DNA of 24,343 bases, from positions 1-24,343 of the forward strand of contig CAYMKI010000034.1 of the NCBI GenBank assembly GCA_964390695.1, in the 5' to 3' direction. A program made the position numbers and the translations under genes. The stretch comes from CAWACC01 sp964390695. Its GTDB lineage: Bacteria > Chlamydiota > Chlamydiia > Chlamydiales > Parachlamydiaceae. Positions 14,936-23,005 of the stretch are shown one piece after another. A model generated the notes under the pieces. That model saw nothing but the letters and a program-made list of their open reading frames with translations. It did not search any database and was not told the DNA's origin. How positions within the stretch are numbered: the stretch's first letter is position 1; each line of letters starts with the position of its first letter.

Positions 14936-16753
14936 TTATTTGTCGGCAGAGCTTTCCTCTTCATCGGAAGAAGCGGAAGTTGAATCTGCGGATTGATTTT
15001 CTACACTAGCCTCTTCTTCGGAGGCATCTTCTTCAGGTGTTTCAATGGATTCAGAGGATTCTTCTACGGGTTCGTATTTCGATAAGTTGATTTTCACTCT
15101 TATAGGCAGATAGCCTTTATTTATATCTATGCTGTTTTGAACTTCTTGTTCGGTCAAATAAGCAATGTGATTGGTTTGCCCGCCCTCTTCACAACCCCAC
15201 ATATCGGTTTTATCCACTACAGGATTGTCTGACTCGAATTTTAACTTTTTGACATTTATCAGCGTAGTCATCTGCAGATTCTCTGTGTAAGCACAAACTC
15301 CAAACACAAATTTTATGGGATTCTCCATCTTGCCGAAAAAGAGGTCGAATTTAATATTTTTTATGCGGAATTTAGTGCTGCAGGTAGCGTCTTGATGTGG
15401 ATCTTTTGCTTCCGATAGTTTAGCAATGGGGATGTTCCACCATATTTTTGTAGTACATTCATCGATATTATAAACATGAAAGTCCGGTGAATTTGTGTCG
15501 ATAAATTCTTGCAAATAAAATCGCAGCCATTTCTGTTCTTCAGAGGACTTTAGGATATTTTTAGGTAAAATCTTGGATATATATGTTTGTGGAGAGACAG
15601 TCTTTAAATTCAAGTATGTGATGAGCTGTTGCTTGTTGATATGTTGATAGAAGATGTTGCTAAGGGTGGTGTTATTTTTTTTGCTTTGAGCTTCGGCCCA
15701 AGTGATGAGCAGTTCGTACGATGTGGGGCCTTTGAGTTTTGGCGCAATCGCCATAAAATAGGCAGGTTGGATTTTTCCTAATCTAGCATCTTTGGTCAGT
15801 TTCAAACGATTCTCTATCACGAAATCACAACAATGTTGAATCAAAGAGTCATGGACTTCATACTTTGCATGAGCGAGTAGAAAAAACCTGCCTTCTTCGT
15901 TGAGATGCAATTTAAATTGCGCTAAACACGCTTTGCTAAAAGCTTCATCATTAAGGTAGTCGGCTAACTCATACAGCTCAGATAAAGCATGGAATTCAAC
16001 TACATCAGCCAAGGATGTGTTATCATTCAGCCATTGCAATAACCTGAATAGCGTTTGAGTTTTAAACTGAGGAAATTCATATTTATATTTATATTCTTTG
16101 GCTTCATGTTCTGCAAGAGAGCTTTTTTTCATAACCCGGATATGCGATTGACTGATATTGAAAAAACAGATTTTAGCCAATGATGCCATATGACCTGAAA
16201 TTTGATCATCTTTACATACCAATAGGGTGTCTTGGATTTTGTGTATTTCCTGTGTTAAATAATTGAGTTGCTTTGCTTTTGCCTCGATATTTCGTTCCGC
16301 TTCTTCTTCTTTCTGTTTACATGCCAATTCCGCTTTTTGTTGCAGGTGTTGAGATTCTAGAATGGCATTTTGAATAATCTGATTGTACTTTTCTTCCGCA
16401 GCTAACATAGCTTGCATCTTTAAAATGGTTTCTTGTAATGATCGGAATCGGGTTTTGAGAGATTCATGTACTTTGCAAAGGGATTTGAATTTTCGCATAA
16501 GCTCATGCGGGGCAGGTTGCTTGGCGAGATGTGGGATATTTTTTTCGAAAAATTCAACCAGGCATGTATAGGTTTTTAGATTGTCTGAAAAATGAAAAAA
16601 GCCTTTTTTAGAACAGGTCTGGGGATGGAAGTGATTGTCGGTTATTACCATTTCGATATCTTCATGCCCCTTATTTCCATGCAAAGATAGATTGTTATAA
16701 ATGGAAGAGAATTGATCTAAGTTGCAGCTCAAAGGCAGAGATGTGGAATGCAT
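14936..16753 (-). CDS. Coiled-coil protein with BTB/BACK-like region and acidic tail, putative effector
   Basis: The 605-residue protein has no signal peptide. Residues ~85-178 form a long Glu/Lys/Gln-rich coiled coil. Residues ~195-285 look like the end of a BTB/POZ domain: FRLLQWLNDN, then HALSELYELADYLND and a helix containing CLAQF, the pattern of helices that follow the BTB core. Residues ~285-380 follow the BACK pattern (LLAHAKYEV...HCCDFVIENR). The C-terminal ~455-558 region is beta-rich; WGCEEGG...GYLPIRVKINL recalls the end of a MATH domain, but weakly. The last ~45 residues are almost all Glu, Asp and Ser. BTB/BACK proteins link substrates to cullin-3 ligases in eukaryotes, and such proteins are known in amoeba-associated chlamydiae. 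It lies 16 bp behind a small membrane-protein gene and is probably co-transcribed. BTB/BACK is a reading by eye. Confidence 0.7.
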   Translation of the reverse strand: MHSTSLPLSCNLDQFSSIYNNLSLHGNKGHEDIEMVITDNHFHPQTCSKKGFFHFSDNLKTYTCLVEFFEKNIPHLAKQPAPHELMRKFKSLCKVHESLKTRFRSLQETILKMQAMLAAEEKYNQIIQNAILESQHLQQKAELACKQKEEEAERNIEAKAKQLNYLTQEIHKIQDTLLVCKDDQISGHMASLAKICFFNISQSHIRVMKKSSLAEHEAKEYKYKYEFPQFKTQTLFRLLQWLNDNTSLADVVEFHALSELYELADYLNDEAFSKACLAQFKLHLNEEGRFFLLAHAKYEVHDSLIQHCCDFVIENRLKLTKDARLGKIQPAYFMAIAPKLKGPTSYELLITWAEAQSKKNNTTLSNIFYQHINKQQLITYLNLKTVSPQTYISKILPKNILKSSEEQKWLRFYLQEFIDTNSPDFHVYNIDECTTKIWWNIPIAKLSEAKDPHQDATCSTKFRIKNIKFDLFFGKMENPIKFVFGVCAYTENLQMTTLINVKKLKFESDNPVVDKTDMWGCEEGGQTNHIAYLTEQEVQNSIDINKGYLPIRVKINLSKYEPVEESSESIETPEEDASEEEASVENQSADSTSASSDEEESSADK

Positions 16754-16769
16754 AGATTTTACCTATCAA

Positions 16770-17297
16770 TTAAGAATAATTAAAATAAACCGATAAATTT
16801 TTAAACAATTTCTCACTCATGTAGGGAATACATACAGTATGAGGTGCGATGAACTTATAGGGAGAAGTAAAAAATAGTGAATGTATCAAATGCTTCTGTA
16901 GAATATGTGGGAAGCTTGACTCTTTGACTTGAATCACAAGGCATCTATCGGAAGCCGATTTCATAAAGTCTATTTTCTGAATGTCGGCCATGGGTATGGA
17001 AAACTGAAGCTTGTTGGCTGAATAAAAGCTAAATCTGCCTTCTGCGATGTGGATTTCATTCGGATATAACTCAAGGCGCGATAGCTGGCGATAAGGTCTA
17101 AGGCCGAGCCAGATCAAGCTTCCGCCCAGAAGGAACAAGGGCAATCCTAGATAGGCCAGCCAAAATTGAGGTATAAACACCCCGCTAAGGAGTAGGATGG
17201 TAGCGCCCATCATACCTATAAGGCTGCCCCGAAACAGAATGTGCCTTTTGAGGTTGGCATCTAATGGCGCTTTAAGGATAATAGGCTGCTTATACAT
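16770..17297 (-). CDS. Small membrane protein with two transmembrane helices and a PH-like cytoplasmic part
   Basis: The 175-residue product has two predicted membrane helices at ~22-42 (GSLIGMMGATILLLSGVF) and ~47-66, joined by a short loop. A ~105-residue soluble tail with alternating beta strands (ELYPNEIHIAEGRFSFYS, MADIQKIDF, CLVIQVKESS) looks like the bacterial PH-like folds that follow two membrane helices in many short proteins; this is inference. AGGAAAGAG about 8-10 bp before the ATG is a fair ribosome-binding site. The BTB/BACK-like gene follows 16 bp downstream on the same strand, so they form a two-gene unit. NhaD is divergent, with an 82-bp gap. I do not recognise the family. 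Confidence 0.75.
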   Translation of the reverse strand: MYKQPIILKAPLDANLKRHILFRGSLIGMMGATILLLSGVFIPQFWLAYLGLPLFLLGGSLIWLGLRPYRQLSRLELYPNEIHIAEGRFSFYSANKLQFSIPMADIQKIDFMKSASDRCLVIQVKESSFPHILQKHLIHSLFFTSPYKFIAPHTVCIPYMSEKLFKNLSVYFNYS

Positions 17298-17379
17298 GGA
17301 AATATCTCTTTCCTAAAATCATGACTTCAGATATCACCATTTATATTTCAAATACTATTTTTTTTGTGAGGGAAATGAG

Positions 17380-18657
17380 ATGCAGGCGATGATTTATTCT
17401 AATGCTTTTTGGATGGTCTTGGTATTTATTTTAGGGTACATCCTGATTACTTTTGAGCATTACACTAAAATCAATAAGACTACAATAGCCCTTCTGATGG
17501 CTGTCATATGCTGGATCTTGCAATTTGCTCATCCTGGGATTTCGAAAGAAGAAAATATGGGGTTTTTGAGTCATCACCTCGCCAACATCTCCCAAGTAGT
17601 ATTTTTCCTCATGGGGGCTTTGACCATTGTAGAGATCATCAATGTGCATGGAGGATTTCAATTGGTGGCCAATCTCGTACAGGTAGATTCTAAGGTAAAG
17701 CTGCTGTGGATCATAGGCATCATTTCCTTCTTCTTATCGGCTATCCTCGACAACTTGACCACCACGGTGGTGATGCTCACGCTGTTAAATAAGCTCGTTC
17801 AAGATGATGAAAGCAAGCTTTTGATTGGAGGCGGTGTGGTGATCGCCGCTAACGCAGGAGGGGCTTGGACTCCTATCGGGGATGTGACGACTACCATGCT
17901 GTGGATTGGAAATGAACTGTCTACTTTGAGTATTATCAAAAATCTTTTTGTTCCTAGTCTGGTTTGCTTTGGCGCCGGGTTTGCCTGTTTGTCTTATGGA
18001 CTGAAAAAAAGCGCTGGAGTCATCAAAGAAAATGCACCTGAAGCTGTGGATCCTGTAGGAAAGAAAGTCTTTTTTTTAGGCATAGGATGTTTGATTTTCG
18101 TACCCATCCTCAAGATCTTGACCGGTTTGCCTCCATTTATGGGGATGCTGTTTGGTTTAGGCGTGATGTGGCTAGTTACAGACATCATGCATATCAAATA
18201 CTCCCCTAACGAAGATTTGCGCGTACCCACGGTGATGTCTAAAATTGATTATTCCAGCGCCCTCTTTTTCTTGGGTATACTCTTGTGCATTGACTCTCTA
18301 GAAAGTGCCAATATCCTTACACAAGTAGCCGAATCGCTAAACTCTACGGTGGGAAATATCCATATTATCGCCACGTTGATCGGTTTAGCATCGGCGGTCG
18401 TCGATAACGTGCCTCTAGTAGCGGCGACTATGGGTATGTATGATTTGACGCAATATCCTCAAGACCACACCCTTTGGAATATGATCGCGTACTGCGCCGG
18501 AACGGGAGGCAGCATTTTATTGATAGGTTCAGCGGCCGGCGTGGTTTTTATGGGTATGGAGAAAGTCGATTTCTTCTGGTACCTACGCAGAATATCCCTT
18601 CCAGCCTTTCTCGGTTACTTTGCGGGAATTTTCGCCTATTTGCTACAAAGTTTATAA
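17380..18657 (+). CDS. nhaD: NhaD-type Na+/H+ antiporter
   Basis: The 425-residue integral membrane protein has about 12 hydrophobic segments and belongs to the ArsB/NhaD ion-transporter superfamily. Two inverted halves carry the paired signatures LDNLTTT (Asp124, Asn125) and VDNVPLV (Asp342, Asn343), with NAGGAWTPIGDVTT (158-171) and GTGGSILLIGSAAG as the matching re-entrant motifs. It exports Na+ in exchange for H+ across the inner membrane and controls cytoplasmic pH and sodium, relevant because chlamydiae use sodium-coupled energetics (Na+-NQR). GAGGG about 8 bp before the ATG supports this start; ATG at 17389 is an alternative. The gene converges on, and overlaps by 6 bp, a membrane-protein gene. 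No irregularities. Confidence 0.93.
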   Translation: MQAMIYSNAFWMVLVFILGYILITFEHYTKINKTTIALLMAVICWILQFAHPGISKEENMGFLSHHLANISQVVFFLMGALTIVEIINVHGGFQLVANLVQVDSKVKLLWIIGIISFFLSAILDNLTTTVVMLTLLNKLVQDDESKLLIGGGVVIAANAGGAWTPIGDVTTTMLWIGNELSTLSIIKNLFVPSLVCFGAGFACLSYGLKKSAGVIKENAPEAVDPVGKKVFFLGIGCLIFVPILKILTGLPPFMGMLFGLGVMWLVTDIMHIKYSPNEDLRVPTVMSKIDYSSALFFLGILLCIDSLESANILTQVAESLNSTVGNIHIIATLIGLASAVVDNVPLVAATMGMYDLTQYPQDHTLWNMIAYCAGTGGSILLIGSAAGVVFMGMEKVDFFWYLRRISLPAFLGYFAGIFAYLLQSL

Positions 18658-19524
18658 AACCATATCTCCTTTGTAATAGCTTGTTTGCATAGCGGAGCTC
18701 ACCACTAGGGCAAAGGAAAGATTCCAGAATAGATAAAGGCCTAAGATATAATACGATTCTTGATAGTTATCCTGTGTAAGAGGCCGTATTTCTTGCGGTT
18801 TAAGATACTCCAGCCGCTTTAAATGAAAGGCAAAATCTCCCTGTTCTTTTTGTCGATCAAATACTTCAGAATCACTAGAGGGAGTTTCCTTCGCCCATTC
18901 ATGGATCAAGTATAGCTCCCAAGCGCGTCTCAGTTGAGTCTCCTGCTCTTTCAAGCCGGAGCTCAAAGGGCCTGATAAATAATGGGTTACTAAATACTCT
19001 TCAGTAGGAAAATGTCGTGTATCCCTCGACGGCGATGCCGGCTCTGCATACCAGCGGTTATGAATAATAAAAACCAGCGTCACCAACGGAAGCAGCCAAA
19101 TAGCAGTAGCTGCGCCATCGACTTTTTTCAGAAGAAGGATCGGGATGATGATGGAAAATAACACCCAAAGAAATTTGAAGGGAGAAAAACCGAATAGCAA
19201 TCTCTTACAGCCTTCGAATAACTTGGTGATGAAGGGGCGATGGTATTGAGCTTGAATAGCTTCATAATCCGTGAGGATCTCATTTTTTTTCTCCGCAGGT
19301 AGAGCCTCAAACCGCTCGCCATGGGAGGGATTATGGATGCCCATCACATGTTGATAGACACTCAGAGTGGACTTTATATCGAACAGTTCACCCAGGAATG
19401 GATAGCCGGCATGCCAAATCATCACTGTAAATACCAGGCATAACTGAAGAATAGCCATAACTCTAGCTGGCTTTGAGATAAATGTCTCTTCAGGGACTTC
19501 TTTGCGTATTCTTTTGCGAAACAT
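18652..19524 (-). CDS. Unrecognised membrane protein with about four transmembrane helices
   Basis: The 290-residue protein has hydrophobic segments at ~20-40, ~113-133, ~137-155 and ~257-278. Between the first two lies a polar stretch with HNPSHGERFEALPAEKK, and between the last two a ~100-residue hydrophilic domain rich in Glu, Arg and aromatic residues (RRAWELYLIHEWAKE). The basic N-terminus (MFRKRIRK) suggests it is cytoplasmic. GAGG lies only one base before the ATG, too close for a normal ribosome-binding site; the next in-frame Met (residue 23) would cut into the first helix, so I keep the first ATG. The tail overlaps nhaD by 6 bp, convergent. Dense coding and normal base composition support a real gene; I assign no function. 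Confidence 0.75.
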   Translation of the reverse strand: MFRKRIRKEVPEETFISKPARVMAILQLCLVFTVMIWHAGYPFLGELFDIKSTLSVYQHVMGIHNPSHGERFEALPAEKKNEILTDYEAIQAQYHRPFITKLFEGCKRLLFGFSPFKFLWVLFSIIIPILLLKKVDGAATAIWLLPLVTLVFIIHNRWYAEPASPSRDTRHFPTEEYLVTHYLSGPLSSGLKEQETQLRRAWELYLIHEWAKETPSSDSEVFDRQKEQGDFAFHLKRLEYLKPQEIRPLTQDNYQESYYILGLYLFWNLSFALVVSSAMQTSYYKGDMVL

Positions 19525-19669
19525 GCCTCAACACTAACCCATATCACATATATTGTAAATGTAATATTTAATTACTTATGCCTTCGCTGCGATCCAACCC
19601 ATAATGATGGATTTAAATTCATTATAATGTTCCCATTACTAATTGAAAAAATTTATGACAGGAAAAAAA

Positions 19670-19768
19670 ATGCGTAAATTAAATATAATCGTTGTTCTGT
19701 TTTTTTTGTTTTGATATAGTTCGTGTTTAGCCATTTGTGAGTATATCAATAAATTGTATGTTTCGTGA
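19670..19768 (+). pseudogene. Remnant of a small exported protein or lipoprotein, interrupted by TGA
   Basis: An ATG at 19670 follows AGGAA at 8 bp and opens MRKLNIIVVLFFLF, a typical signal-peptide start. A TGA at 19712-19714 stops it. Past the stop the same frame reads YSSCLAICEYINKLYVS to another TGA at 19766, with SSC-LA resembling a lipobox or signal-peptide end. TGG to TGA would explain the first stop. The remnant could also be a real 14-residue leader peptide or chance. Confidence 0.35.
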
Positions 19769-19771
19769 ATG

Positions 19772-19800
19772 TTGTTAAATAAAATATTATTTAATATAAT
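19772..19800 (+). promoter_or_regulatory. Near-consensus promoter of the protein kinase gene
   Basis: TTGTTA (19772-19777) and TATAAT (19795-19800) are 17 bp apart. Initiation near 19807 would leave a ~28-nt leader with GAGGA before the ATG at 19835. It overlaps the end of the upstream ORF remnant. Confidence 0.55.
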
Positions 19801-19834
19801 ATAAATATAGTTAGTTTAAATTGAGGATATATTT

Positions 19835-21304
19835 ATGAATGGGGTTGATAAAGTTGGCGATAATAATTTAGTAAATCAGAATTATAGTAAAGTATCTGGA
19901 AAAGAAAACAGCAAGAAAGAACAAGTTGTTCTGAAAATAAAAAAAGAATCTTCGGAATTATTTGAGAATGAATTAATCAATAAAAATTCTAAGAGAATTT
20001 CATCTAAACATACTAAAAAGAATACTCATGTTAGAAGTGGATCAAACAACAAATCGGTTTCTAAAATATTTAATGAAGTATTAAAAAACAACTTATTGTC
20101 ATTACAACAACAAGCCAAACATAAAGATTCAAAGTTAATAGAGCTTATTTTTTCTTCCAAAATGAAGGAAATGCATCAGAAGGGCACGGATGCCATTCTG
20201 ATATCAAAACGAGATCATAGTAGTTTGCAGCAATCCTATTTTTTATTGAAATCAGGTGAGATAGTCTTAAAGCCTAAAAAATCAGAAGAAGATAGTAAAC
20301 TCGCTTCAGGAGGAATGAAAGAGGTCTATAAATTGCATAATTCCGAAAATAAGTTGAGTCAGGTTTTAGGAGTCGTTAAACCCGAGGCAAAAAAGCATGT
20401 CAATGTCAATTTTCTGATACAGATGCAAAAACTTTTTAAAGATAATCACAATATCAGTGTTGGGTACCATATTCAATGGAAAAGTAAATCCGGTGAAATT
20501 CAGGATGGATTTGTATCATCCTATATGTCGGGGCCTGATGTGGGCGAACTAATCGACTCTGTCGATCTTCCAAATGATGTGAGGATAGATGCAATGCTAC
20601 AGGCTGTTAGAGCGTTAAAAGTCATACATGCCAAGAAAGTCTGCCATTTTGATATCAAGCCCGAAAATTTTCTAGTCAATTACACGCCAAAGGATCCTGG
20701 AGATCCCAGCCAAGGTGCGATTTTAGAGGTTAAATTATCCGATTTTGATACGGCTAAAGAGTTTAAGAGTGATCGAGATATGAAATACTTTTCAGGTACA
20801 CCTGGTTATATAGAACCCCAATTTGGGGAAGATAGACTGGTGTTGGGGCTGGCTAATGGAATTTCAGTTGATGTTTATTCTTTAGGGGAGACGTTTAAAG
20901 TCATATGGAATGCTAGACCCGAAAGCAAAAACGATTCCGTTTCTGAGGTCTCAGAAAAAGCGAAATCCGGTGAAGGCGAATGGAACCTGTGGTCGTATGA
21001 AGAAGAGGAATCATCGGATGATGAGGTAGAAGAACCTGCGAAATCCAAATCCGATGATTGGGGCGATTGGTCTGATGCTGAGGGAGAAGTTGAAGAGAAA
21101 GTAGGAGATAAATCAGATCAAGGACCTAATATTATAAAACCTTGGAATGAAAGGGTCTTGCCTTCCCCAGAGCCAGAGAAAAACACAGTAGAACATTTGT
21201 TTTGGAGCATGACACATCCACATCGTGATAAAAGATGTTCACTAGATGAAGTCGAAGCTCAACTTCTTACTATTCACTCCCAATTGAAACCCAACACACT
21301 CTAA
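19835..21304 (+). CDS. Eukaryotic-like Ser/Thr protein kinase, putative effector
   Basis: The 489-residue protein has a basic, Ser/Lys/Asn-rich N-terminus (~1-90, RISSKHTKK) with no signal peptide, then a kinase domain at ~145-460. Visible motifs: glycine loop ASGGMKEVYK (~152), Lys182 in VVKPEAK, catalytic HFDIKPENF (Asp273, Lys275, Asn278), metal-binding DFD (303-305, for DFG), activation-end GTPGYIEPQF (for GTPGYMAPE) and SVDVYSLGETF (helix F). The catalytic residues are present, so activity is plausible despite DFD. A ~90-residue acidic, Trp-containing insert (EEEESSDDEVEE, DDWGDWSDAEGE) sits between helix F and the closing MTHPHRDKR motif. No PASTA or membrane segment is seen, unlike bacterial housekeeping kinases, so I favour a host-directed effector. 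GAGGA 9-10 bp before the ATG and a strong promoter support the start. AT-rich near the 5' end. Confidence 0.88.
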   Translation: MNGVDKVGDNNLVNQNYSKVSGKENSKKEQVVLKIKKESSELFENELINKNSKRISSKHTKKNTHVRSGSNNKSVSKIFNEVLKNNLLSLQQQAKHKDSKLIELIFSSKMKEMHQKGTDAILISKRDHSSLQQSYFLLKSGEIVLKPKKSEEDSKLASGGMKEVYKLHNSENKLSQVLGVVKPEAKKHVNVNFLIQMQKLFKDNHNISVGYHIQWKSKSGEIQDGFVSSYMSGPDVGELIDSVDLPNDVRIDAMLQAVRALKVIHAKKVCHFDIKPENFLVNYTPKDPGDPSQGAILEVKLSDFDTAKEFKSDRDMKYFSGTPGYIEPQFGEDRLVLGLANGISVDVYSLGETFKVIWNARPESKNDSVSEVSEKAKSGEGEWNLWSYEEEESSDDEVEEPAKSKSDDWGDWSDAEGEVEEKVGDKSDQGPNIIKPWNERVLPSPEPEKNTVEHLFWSMTHPHRDKRCSLDEVEAQLLTIHSQLKPNTL

Positions 21305-21371
21305 TGGCGCACTTATTGTAACGCGATTGGAGTAAGTTTGGTTTCAAGGTTGCGTAAAGGTGAAATACACT

Positions 21372-22154
21372 CTAGTCATTGCGGATTAACTCTTTCCACA
21401 ATTTTTGATTATCGCTCGAAAGGTAAGGGGTAAGTTTTTTAAAATCTACCGGCCACTCTTCGAATGTTTCGGTATCGATGAAAGCAATGCGGCCATCGCT
21501 GCAAAAGGGAATATTATCGATGCTTGCGCAATCATGCAGTCCGAGTTCATTGATGAGCGTATACACCTGATACAAGGTGTCATAGGGTAGAACGCCTTCA
21601 GCCCACGCCTTTTTATTTTGTTCCCTATCAAGAATATCCATATTTTCGCATATCAAGATGTAGTTTTTTCGAAGGAGTTCCTTGGGAGGAGCTGGATGTT
21701 CCGGCAAACGATAGAGCCATTTTTGCGGAACTTTGAAAAGATGTTCCAACGAATTAGCTTGGATATAATCTCTTATGCGCTGCGCACCTTGTATTCTGCG
21801 GATCCAGTGTGTCAACTCTGTTTGCTTTTTATAGTATCTCTGAGCATCCAGGTACAACTTGAGAATATATCCCTTTAGCAGAGGATGCGATGTGACGACT
21901 AGACGCGTGAATTTTCGGGGATAAGGGCGATGAAACTGGGCTTTTTCCATCGATTTAATGTCTAGGGTCGCTCGATGTTGTGAAAATAGGTCATCAAGAG
22001 AAGATTTGATGGGGTGGTCTTCTGGCAAAAGAAGAGCTTCTATGTTAGCTTCATTCCATGCTGCTTGACCATAACTGTGGGCGCAAAATACGAAGAAGTA
22101 CAATAAAAACATGCCGAAACGCATGTGGTTAAAAGCAAAGACCCAAGCCTCCAT
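21372..22154 (-). CDS. Exported protein with a kinase-fold-like catalytic loop
   Basis: The 260-residue protein opens with a hydrophobic stretch (MRFGMFLLYFFVFC at 11-24, likely cleaved after about HSYGQA), so it is probably exported. The remaining sequence recalls a protein-kinase or aminoglycoside-phosphotransferase fold: GYILKLYLDAQ (Lys99, like the ATP lysine), LLRKNYILICENMD (160-173, like the hinge), then LHDCASIDNIPF (Asp208, Asn214, like HxDxxxxN) and IAFIDTE (Asp227, like the DFG Asp). There is no clear glycine loop and it is short, so it may be a minimal or inactive relative. The start at 22154 is well supported by GGAGGAGG 5 bp upstream, inside the beta-barrel gene, giving a 26-bp overlap and likely translational coupling. 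Kinase-fold reading is by eye. Confidence 0.7.
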   Translation of the reverse strand: MEAWVFAFNHMRFGMFLLYFFVFCAHSYGQAAWNEANIEALLLPEDHPIKSSLDDLFSQHRATLDIKSMEKAQFHRPYPRKFTRLVVTSHPLLKGYILKLYLDAQRYYKKQTELTHWIRRIQGAQRIRDYIQANSLEHLFKVPQKWLYRLPEHPAPPKELLRKNYILICENMDILDREQNKKAWAEGVLPYDTLYQVYTLINELGLHDCASIDNIPFCSDGRIAFIDTETFEEWPVDFKKLTPYLSSDNQKLWKELIRND

Positions 22155-22929
22155 TGAAACCTCCTCCGGTACCTACATTGGCTCCCCATACATGATGAAA
22201 ATATCCCACATCTACGTACCAATTGTCGGATAGATAACCCACAATGCCGATTTCCACTGCGGCTAGCCTGTAGTTGGGGTTAAACAGAATCTGATTGAAA
22301 TGTTCTTGGCGGCGTCCATTGAATAATCCCCATTCTACATTACCGATACAATACACGAAAATGTCGGGAGTTAAGGCCGTAGCTGTGTTGATGATGGCTT
22401 TAATTTGATCCGAGGGAAAGCCGAAATAGCCGCGATATCCCACACCGATATAGTACCAAAAAGGGAGCGGGCCCAGATTTGTGGCATTTGAGTAAAAAAG
22501 GTCAAACTCCAGTCCCCAGCGTCCATAGCGCAAATCTTCTTTTTCATTGCCGGCAGGAATAATGGTAGTTAGATTGATCCACCAGGGAGAAGAGGAGTTG
22601 CCCCAAGCTTGCAATGTGCAGCTGGCTTCCACATCTCCAAATCCATAGGTATTCCCGTTTAAACGATCCTGAATAGAGGCGTAAGATCCTAAAGCGGATA
22701 AAATAGCGCCGCTGCATAAGCTTAGCTCGGTGTATAGCTGCAGCTCTGTCTCTTTGAAATGATTAAAGCTATGCTTTTTTTCACTGTGTTTATTCCAAAA
22801 ATGCCGGGTGTTATAGGTCTGAATACTGCAGTCGGCTAAGAAATTCGCTGCAAAGGAAGGGGATGAAATGAATAAATCGATTAGGATGCAGACTAAGGAA
22901 AAGATTTTGATTCGACATTTGAAGAGCAT
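22129..22929 (-). CDS. Probable outer-membrane beta-barrel protein
   Basis: I start at the ATG at 22929 (266 aa), with GAGG 9 bp upstream; 22935 is nearly as good, while the frame's first ATG (23049) would overlap the upstream gene and bury the signal peptide. The signal peptide is MLFKCRIKIFSLVC..., with probable cleavage after SPSFA. The mature part has many alternating strands with aromatic girdles (PFWYYIGVGYRGYFG, NWYVDVGYFHHVW, DLRYGRWGLEFDLFY) and ends in Phe (GLGLCF), the usual signal for barrel assembly. About 10-12 strands would fit. A porin-like or adhesin-like role in the outer membrane is possible; I recognise no specific family. It overlaps by 26 bp the following exported kinase-fold-like gene, and the pair likely acts together. 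Confidence 0.75.
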   Translation of the reverse strand: MLFKCRIKIFSLVCILIDLFISSPSFAANFLADCSIQTYNTRHFWNKHSEKKHSFNHFKETELQLYTELSLCSGAILSALGSYASIQDRLNGNTYGFGDVEASCTLQAWGNSSSPWWINLTTIIPAGNEKEDLRYGRWGLEFDLFYSNATNLGPLPFWYYIGVGYRGYFGFPSDQIKAIINTATALTPDIFVYCIGNVEWGLFNGRRQEHFNQILFNPNYRLAAVEIGIVGYLSDNWYVDVGYFHHVWGANVGTGGGFNGGLGLCF

Positions 22930-22959
22930 AATCATCGACCTCGGGTTGGTGAGGCTCCA

Positions 22960-22988
22960 AATCCCCACCATATCAGCTGATGGGGATT
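22960..22988 (-). terminator. Hairpin after the ankyrin-like gene, in the leader of the beta-barrel gene
   Basis: On the - strand AATCCCCA (22988-22981) pairs with TGGGGATT (22967-22960) around a 13-nt loop that itself contains TCAGCTGA. Only TTT follows, so termination would be weak. It lies 17 bp after the ankyrin-like stop and ~30 bp before the barrel start, so it could instead attenuate or protect the downstream message. Confidence 0.35.
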
Positions 22989-23005
22989 GACGACAAATAT
23001 TAATT

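Larger units (their letters stand above)
19525..19834. other. AT-rich upstream region of the protein kinase gene
   Basis: These 310 bp separate the divergent membrane-protein and kinase genes. They hold a short ORF remnant with a broken signal peptide (19670-19768) and a near-consensus promoter (19772-19800). The rest is AT-rich with no structure I can assign. Confidence 0.65.

Noticed and set aside
19712..19714. TGA at 19712 as a recoded (selenocysteine or Trp) codon
   Set aside because: No supporting stem-loop was seen and other genes here use TGG for Trp and TAA, TAG or TGA as normal stops; a point mutation is simpler.
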